This document shows, one piece after another, positions 59,848 through 64,000 of a DNA stretch of 64,000 bases; within the stretch, counting starts at the first letter, position 1; each line of letters starts with the position of its first letter. Made by a program: the position numbers and the translations under genes. The notes under the pieces are model-generated. The model had not been told where the DNA came from. It ran no database searches and was given only the letters and a program-made list of their open reading frames with translations. Location: contig CAVSOT010000006.1 in NCBI GenBank assembly GCA_963729695.1, positions 62,001-126,000 on the forward strand, written 5' to 3'. This stretch comes from PALSA-693 sp963729695 (GTDB lineage Bacteria; Actinomycetota; Acidimicrobiia; Acidimicrobiales; Palsa-688).

Positions 59848-60229
59848 TCACGCCGCCTTGATCAGCGGCACCATCCGGAAAAGCTCCCCGTCTGACCCGG
59901 TGGCGATCGAGATGAGGTGTTACCCCCGCGCCAAGCAGGCACCGGTCCGGGACCGCCCGGCCGTGCTCCACGGCGACCAGTTCCACGGTCCCGGTGACGC
60001 TGTGCCGAAGGAGGTCTTCCGGTGAGGCGCGGCCCTCCCGAACCGCGCCCATCGCTCGCTCCGAGCTCCGTGCGCACATCCACTCGAGGTTCTCTGGATC
60101 ATCGTCGGTCTGCACGATGAGCCAACTGCATCCCTCTGTGTCGCGAGCACAACAGACGCTGGGCCAGTCCTCTCTCGAAAGCACATCGTCGACCAATAGT
60201 TCGAGATCGAATCCGCAAAACCGCAACAT
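59848..60229 (-). CDS. Hypothetical protein, broken near its C-terminus by one frameshift
   Basis: Starts at ATG 60229 with an excellent ribosome site (AGGAGGAG about seven bases before). The sequence MLRFCGFDLELLVDDVLSRE, ending with WLIVQTDDDPENLEWMCARS, ASPEDLLRHSVTGTVELVAV and GRAVPDRCLLGAG, looks like a compact conserved protein. Past that the frame becomes unlikely, while the adjacent frame reads LISIATGSDGELFRMVPLIK and ends at TGA 59848. One base must be removed near 59918-59924. The length is one more than a multiple of three. The family is not known to me by name. It follows a small gene 23 bp upstream. Confidence 0.6.
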
Positions 60230-60252
60230 GGCGCTCTCCTCCTCCCCTTCTC

Positions 60253-60495
60253 TCAGACGACCTGGGGTCCGGGTCGACCCGTATCGACCCGGTCAACCGT
60301 TTCCGCTCCCGCCCCGGAAGCGAGCGCATGGCTGAGCAGGGTCAGCGTGGCGTGGATGAGCCGGCGCAGCCCGTAACCAACAGGAACGCGGACACTGGCT
60401 GGCTCGGATGCCTTCTCTGGTCCTCCGACCCGCACCGCCCGAGCCGTCAGGAAGTCCGCGCCGACGTCATATTCATAACCTTCCAGCCGTAACAC
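60253..60495 (-). CDS. Small hypothetical protein (80 aa)
   Basis: A short frame of 80 codons beginning MLRLEGYEYDVGADFLTARA and including GYGLRRLIHATLTLLSHALA, an amphipathic helix-like segment. It lies 23 bp ahead of the 60229 gene on the same strand and may be its operon partner. No family was recognised; the coding case rests on position and on helical-looking sequence only. Confidence 0.4.
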   Translation of the reverse strand: MLRLEGYEYDVGADFLTARAVRVGGPEKASEPASVRVPVGYGLRRLIHATLTLLSHALASGAGAETVDRVDTGRPGPQVV

Positions 60496-60673
60496 GCTTC
60501 ATGCCCTCCGGGTCGGAGCTCAGATAGGCCCCGTGCCGCCCCTGGCTCATCTCACGTATCACGGTAGGTACGTGCCCTTAACGGCGGCTGAAGACAGCCT
60601 TAGGAGAGCCGAAATCCTTGCGGCGATGGAAGTAGGGCGAAATTCACGGCGCGCCGCACGCCGGACGGTCGTG

Positions 60674-61178
60674 TCACGCCCTGACGAGCTGGTAGATGCC
60701 GCTGGCGGTGAGGTACGAGCCCCCGATGCCAAAGCCCCATACGAGCAACGTTCGTATGTGCCGATGCAGCCAGGCGTTGAACACTTTGAGCCTGCGGTCG
60801 GTGACATCCGGCAACACCAGGTACACGCCTATCGGAATAGCGATGAAAAGCGTCACGCAGATAGTCAGCACCCGTGCGGTAAACACTGCGCCCACCACCG
60901 ACGGGTCGGCGTCGGCGACCAGCTTCATGGCGGAGAGATAGAAACAGAGACGGGGTATATATCACGAGCCCCAAGAGGGCGGCACCACCTGCACCTCCCC
61001 GGTGCTGCTTCGGGGGCTTCGGCTCCGACTCCTTTTTCGACGGATTACGCCGGCCGGCGACGAACGCGGCGAGCAGCACCGCCACGCCCAGGAGAATATC
61101 CAGAGCCGCAGTTGGGCCTCGATGCTGCTTGGGATTCGCGTCCAGAGTGGCGAGACTGGGATTCGACGCGGCCAGCAT
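60674..61178 (-). pseudogene. GAP/Sap-family membrane transporter, 5'-truncated and frameshifted
   Basis: The remaining part matches the C-terminal half of the GAP family (sulfolipid-1-addressing protein, Sap), which exports lipids in actinobacteria. ALDILLGVAVLLAAFVAGRR and GGAALLGLVIYTPSLFL are in one frame, followed near 60945 by a one-base shift into SAMKLVADADPSVVGAVFTA, TICVTLFIAIPIGVYLVLPD and LLVWGFGIGGSYLTASGIYQ. The first 100 or so residues of the family are missing, because the acyltransferase gene ends at 61200. The gene appears to have lost its start in a rearrangement. Confidence 0.6.
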
Positions 61179-61199
61179 TGTCCCGGACCCGAGGAGCCG

Positions 61200-63395
61200 T
61201 CAGGGAATAAGGCAACCGGCGTAGCCCCGCTGACCCGCCTGCGGGAAGGCTTCGGCGAGAGCCGAGGCGATCAAGTGGGCGCGCTGGGCCGATCCCAACG
61301 AGCTGTAATGGATCCCGTCGGAAATGAACCAACTCGGTTGTACCACTCCGGCCCAGTTGTAGATCCGCATGTTGGGGTAGCTGGGGCAGGCCTGGACGAG
61401 CGCGTTGTCCCACTTCTGCATGTTGCCCTCAGAGTAAGGACCGCTGCCCAACAGTGACCTCACGTTGACCCACATGACCGGCTGATTACCGATGATGGAC
61501 ATCATCTTCTGAATGCGGGCAGCCACGCCCACGTGAGATCCGACGTACACGTCGGCGGTGTCGTTGGTACCGAGAGCCAACACCCAGCAGCCGTGGTAGC
61601 CCTGATCGATCAGCTGCTTGGCCACGTCGTAGGCGTCGGGACCACCGTCGATCGTCTCGACGATCGAGGTGCCCCCAACGATCTCCAGGTATTGGTTGGT
61701 CGCCCCGACCCGGGCGTACTGAGCGTCCAGGCGCTGGGTTGGATCGGGAAGGTAGTTGGAGGATACGAGGCTCTCAGAGGTGGAGTCCCCGATGTGCACC
61801 ACGGACCGGCACGACGACATCGTCGCCGAGCCTTGGGGTGGGCCAGGCGCCGTGGTGGTGGTCACGACCGCGCCGCCGGTCATGCGCTCGGCCTTCGCCC
61901 CTTCCGATGCCAGTGGGAAGGTGGCCGGTGGGGCAGTGGCCGATGAGGCGGTGGCCCGTGGGGCGGTGGCCCGTGGGGTGGTGGCCCGTGGGGCGGTGGC
62001 CCGTGGGGCGGTGGCGGTCGGCCCGGGCGTCGGCGGAGCGTTGCTGACGACCTCGTGGACGGTGGTCCCACCATCGTTGCCGGAGGCAAAGGGTGTTATG
62101 GCGTCGGCGGGCAGGACTCCTCCGAGGAGCAGCGACGTCCCGGCCAGCAACGCCAACGCCGCGGTCGACGTCACCCAACTCCATCGAGCGGCCACTCGCC
62201 GATACCACGGCAGCCCACCTGCGGACTGGACCCGCCCGCCCATCCGGATCGGTTCCTCCACGAATCGCCAGGAGAGGGCGGCCACGACCAGAGTTGCCGC
62301 TACCTGCAAGCTGGCCCGGGGCAGATCGAATCCCCGCTGTACCGATCGGGTGGTCAAGACGATGATCGGGTAGTGCCAGAGATAGATCCCGTAGGAACGG
62401 ACGCCCAACCAGCGAAGAGGGCGCATTCCCAGGTACCGCCCGAGAACGCTGCCTGGATAGACCACGGCCAGAACGATCGCGGCGGTAGCGAGGGAGAGGA
62501 TCAGCAGGCCGCCCCGGTAAAGAAACGCCGAGTACTGCGACGTGCGCCATATCAGGAGTCCTACGACCACCAGTCCGACAACTCCAACCCCGTCGAGCGC
62601 CCGGCGGGTCCCGACGGTGGTATCTGCTCTCCGCCGGCGACTCGGCCACATCATGGCCAGCGCCGCCCCTATCAAGAGACCGAACGCGCGGGTATCGGTA
62701 CCGTCGTAGATCCGGCTGGGGTCGAAACCGGGGTGATACAGCAGGGCCATCTCCGCCGCCGAAGCCGCCGCCAGGATCAGCGTGGCGGTGGCCAGCCGAG
62801 GCCGCATTCGCGCTCTGCCCCTCTCGGGGATGAAGCGCAACCCGAGGAGCAGGAGCCAGGGCCATATCAAGTAGAACTGCTCCTCCACGGAGAGCGACCA
62901 CAAGTGCCCAAGCGGCGAGGGGGGCCCGAACCGGGCGAAATACGAGACGTGCTGGACGATGAGCCACCAGTTGCTCATGTACAACGTCGCCGCCACGACG
63001 TTGCCGCGCAGGTCTCCCAACTGAGTCCGGTGGAGAAGCGCGACCCAGGTAATGACCACCGCCAGCATGACGACGAGGGCAGGAAGCAACCGGCGGGCGC
63101 GCCGAATCCAGAAGTTGGTCAGGCCGAGGCCCCCGGTCTTGCCCCAGTGCTCGAGGAGCAGGTCGGTGATCAGATAACCGCTCAGGGTGAAAAACACCCC
63201 GACGCCGAGCAGGCCTCCTTGGGCCCATCCCACATTGAGGTGGTAGACGATCACGGCCAGGACCGCGATTGCCCGCAGCCCGTCGAGGCCGGCGATATAT
63301 CGATGTCCTGCTTCGGCTGGTCTAGGCAATCGACCACCCGCGGCACGGTCCCTGGACTCCTCCGTCGCGGTCCGGACTGGGACGACGGCGACCAC
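61200..63395 (-). CDS. OatA-like membrane acyltransferase with C-terminal SGNH domain
   Basis: A 731-residue membrane protein of the acyltransferase-3 type. The N-terminal part (residues 30-420) opens with IAGLDGLRAIAVLAVIVYHL (catalytic His), then GVFFTLSGYLITDLL and GHLWSLSVEEQFYLIWPW. Ten to eleven helices follow. A Thr/Ala/Pro-Arg linker with six copies of a 15-bp repeat (61921-62010, APRAT units) leads to an SGNH-type hydrolase domain (residues 520-731) with GDSTSESL, VLALGTNDTAD and SDGIHYSSLGS, which give the Ser, Gly-Asn and Asp-His catalytic blocks. Enzymes of this kind O-acetylate peptidoglycan or other cell-wall sugars. The start is a GTG at 63395. Confidence 0.87.
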   Translation of the reverse strand: MVAVVPVRTATEESRDRAAGGRLPRPAEAGHRYIAGLDGLRAIAVLAVIVYHLNVGWAQGGLLGVGVFFTLSGYLITDLLLEHWGKTGGLGLTNFWIRRARRLLPALVVMLAVVITWVALLHRTQLGDLRGNVVAATLYMSNWWLIVQHVSYFARFGPPSPLGHLWSLSVEEQFYLIWPWLLLLGLRFIPERGRARMRPRLATATLILAAASAAEMALLYHPGFDPSRIYDGTDTRAFGLLIGAALAMMWPSRRRRADTTVGTRRALDGVGVVGLVVVGLLIWRTSQYSAFLYRGGLLILSLATAAIVLAVVYPGSVLGRYLGMRPLRWLGVRSYGIYLWHYPIIVLTTRSVQRGFDLPRASLQVAATLVVAALSWRFVEEPIRMGGRVQSAGGLPWYRRVAARWSWVTSTAALALLAGTSLLLGGVLPADAITPFASGNDGGTTVHEVVSNAPPTPGPTATAPRATAPRATTPRATAPRATASSATAPPATFPLASEGAKAERMTGGAVVTTTTAPGPPQGSATMSSCRSVVHIGDSTSESLVSSNYLPDPTQRLDAQYARVGATNQYLEIVGGTSIVETIDGGPDAYDVAKQLIDQGYHGCWVLALGTNDTADVYVGSHVGVAARIQKMMSIIGNQPVMWVNVRSLLGSGPYSEGNMQKWDNALVQACPSYPNMRIYNWAGVVQPSWFISDGIHYSSLGSAQRAHLIASALAEAFPQAGQRGYAGCLIP
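61921..62010. repeat. Six-copy 15-bp tandem repeat in the acyltransferase linker
   Basis: Units GTGGCCCGTGGGGCG and close variants start at 61921, 61936, 61951, 61966, 61981 and 61996, in frame on the minus strand as Ala-Pro-Arg-Ala-Thr repeats. The middle four are nearly identical. Such linkers can change length by slippage without loss of frame. Confidence 0.85.
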
Positions 63396-63644
63396 CGATG
63401 ACCAGACGCGGGTGCGTCATCGCGCTGGTTCGAACGGCCCCAGCGCCGCGTCGCTCCTTCCGATGCTGCTCACCCACCACGACGAATACCGTAGCAACCT
63501 GATCTGGTCTGGAACTGGGAGAACGCCCACCCTCGAGCGTCGACGACCACCCGCGGCCAACCCGCCGGTGGGGCTCGTACACCCTAATCTCCCCGGGCTT
63601 CACGCTCCCAGTCTCTGAGAGCGTGTCGCCGAAGTCGCCTGCCC

Positions 63645-63917
63645 TCACGACTCCAGGGGCGACATCACCTCGCGTTCATAGCCCTCGAATAGGTATGGAG
63701 CAACTTTGACGTGTTTGTGGGGGTTTCGCCGCTCACTACCCAGCCCCCGGCCGTTTGGGTCGTTGCGGGCCGTGCGCGTGGCGGCAGGGTTTCCAGGCGC
63801 AACCGGATGGGCGGCGATGTCCTGGTCCTGCAGGTCCCGAAGGGCGCGCAAGGCCCGGGCCAGAGGAGACTCCTCCTCCTTTCGCCACGCACCCTTTCCC
63901 CGACCGTGCCGTGCCAA
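63645..63917 (-). CDS. Hypothetical protein, uncertain
   Basis: A 90-codon frame with MARHGRGKGAWRKEEESPLA, RALRALRDLQDQDIAAHPVA and a C-terminal HVKVAPYLFEGYEREVMSPLE. The helical middle and the ordered end make coding plausible, but there is no family match I can name, and the codon use is unremarkable. It may be a remnant. Confidence 0.35.
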   Translation of the reverse strand: MARHGRGKGAWRKEEESPLARALRALRDLQDQDIAAHPVAPGNPAATRTARNDPNGRGLGSERRNPHKHVKVAPYLFEGYEREVMSPLES

Positions 63918-64000
63918 CGCAGGCCCCTCCCCGTCCTCGCTGAGTTGTTCTTAGTTATCCACCAGTTTTCCCCAGCTCCGCGCTGTCGGCAAACCGGGAC

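Noticed and set aside
59549..59861. Short plus-strand frames
   Set aside because: Overlapping frames with Arg-rich composition and no start context; no support as genes.
57341..61200. Genomic island integrated at tRNA-Glu
   Set aside because: The sparse accessory stretch lies at the 5' side of the tRNA, while integrases usually use the 3' end; no integrase or repeated tRNA tail was seen.

Overview
The window is a 64 kb piece of a GC-rich chromosome, most probably from an actinobacterium. The content supports this: an Lsr2-type DNA-binding protein, an F420-type LLM oxidoreductase, a mycothiol-dependent formaldehyde dehydrogenase and a mycothiol-dependent isomerase-like (DinB-fold) protein, DUF3817, a zinc-ribbon coiled-coil protein, a CHAD protein next to Ppx, and MprA/MprB-like two-component genes. 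An Acidimicrobiia-like origin is a guess from the mix of a sedolisin (an acid-active protease family), fused isobutyryl-CoA mutase and branched-chain catabolism. No rRNA, phage, insertion sequence or CRISPR array was seen. One tRNA-Glu(CUC) is present.

Layout. 0-10.8 kb: DMT transporter, two-component system, GT39 glycosyltransferase with a glycine-rich insert, sedolisin, S9 peptidase, ferredoxin and LLM oxidoreductase. 10.7-13.5 kb: gabT embedded in the most repeat-rich stretch of the window (37-bp degenerate repeats, a 27-bp minisatellite of about 18 units, three tandem palindromes, 19-bp repeats). 13.5-24 kb: histidine phosphatase, MFS exporter, zinc-ribbon protein, class A PBP, acyl-CoA dehydrogenase, Ppx and CYTH-CHAD (a polyphosphate module), DUF3817. 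24-28.3 kb: a kinase / vWA / PP2C signalling triad of TerY-P type, translationally coupled to a VIT/CCC1 transporter, with an unnoticed 52-aa gene inside. 28.3-45 kb: acyl-CoA ligase, methylcrotonyl-type carboxylase (two subunits), sulfate activation operon cysD-cysNC-cysQ, fused isobutyryl-CoA mutase, methyltransferase, mycothiol-dependent formaldehyde dehydrogenase and a fused branched-chain 2-oxoacid dehydrogenase E1. 45-57 kb: membrane and lipoproteins, UbiE-like methyltransferase, GT2, DinB protein, GNAT protein convergent with a serine-palmitoyltransferase-like enzyme, ECF sigma factor with a membrane partner, aldo-keto reductase, Crp regulator, tRNA-Glu. 57.3-61.2 kb: sparse accessory stretch with small genes, a triple-repeat Lsr2 protein and a broken GAP-family gene. 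61.2-64 kb: OatA-like acyltransferase.

How genes work together. AMP ligase, acyl-CoA dehydrogenase, carboxylase, IcmF, E1 and GabT fit breakdown of branched-chain amino and fatty acids through acyl-CoA intermediates. CysD, CysNC and CysQ make APS/PAPS and recycle PAP. Ppx and CHAD proteins act on or bind polyphosphate. The kinase, phosphatase and vWA protein probably form one phosphorylation circuit.

Quality warning. At least eight reading-frame breaks were found in seven otherwise well conserved genes. Three are exactly repaired by adding one G or C to a run of 5-6. Two further genes lack a normal start codon but carry ATC where ATG is expected. Residual sequencing errors are the simplest explanation, so loss of function should not be assumed.
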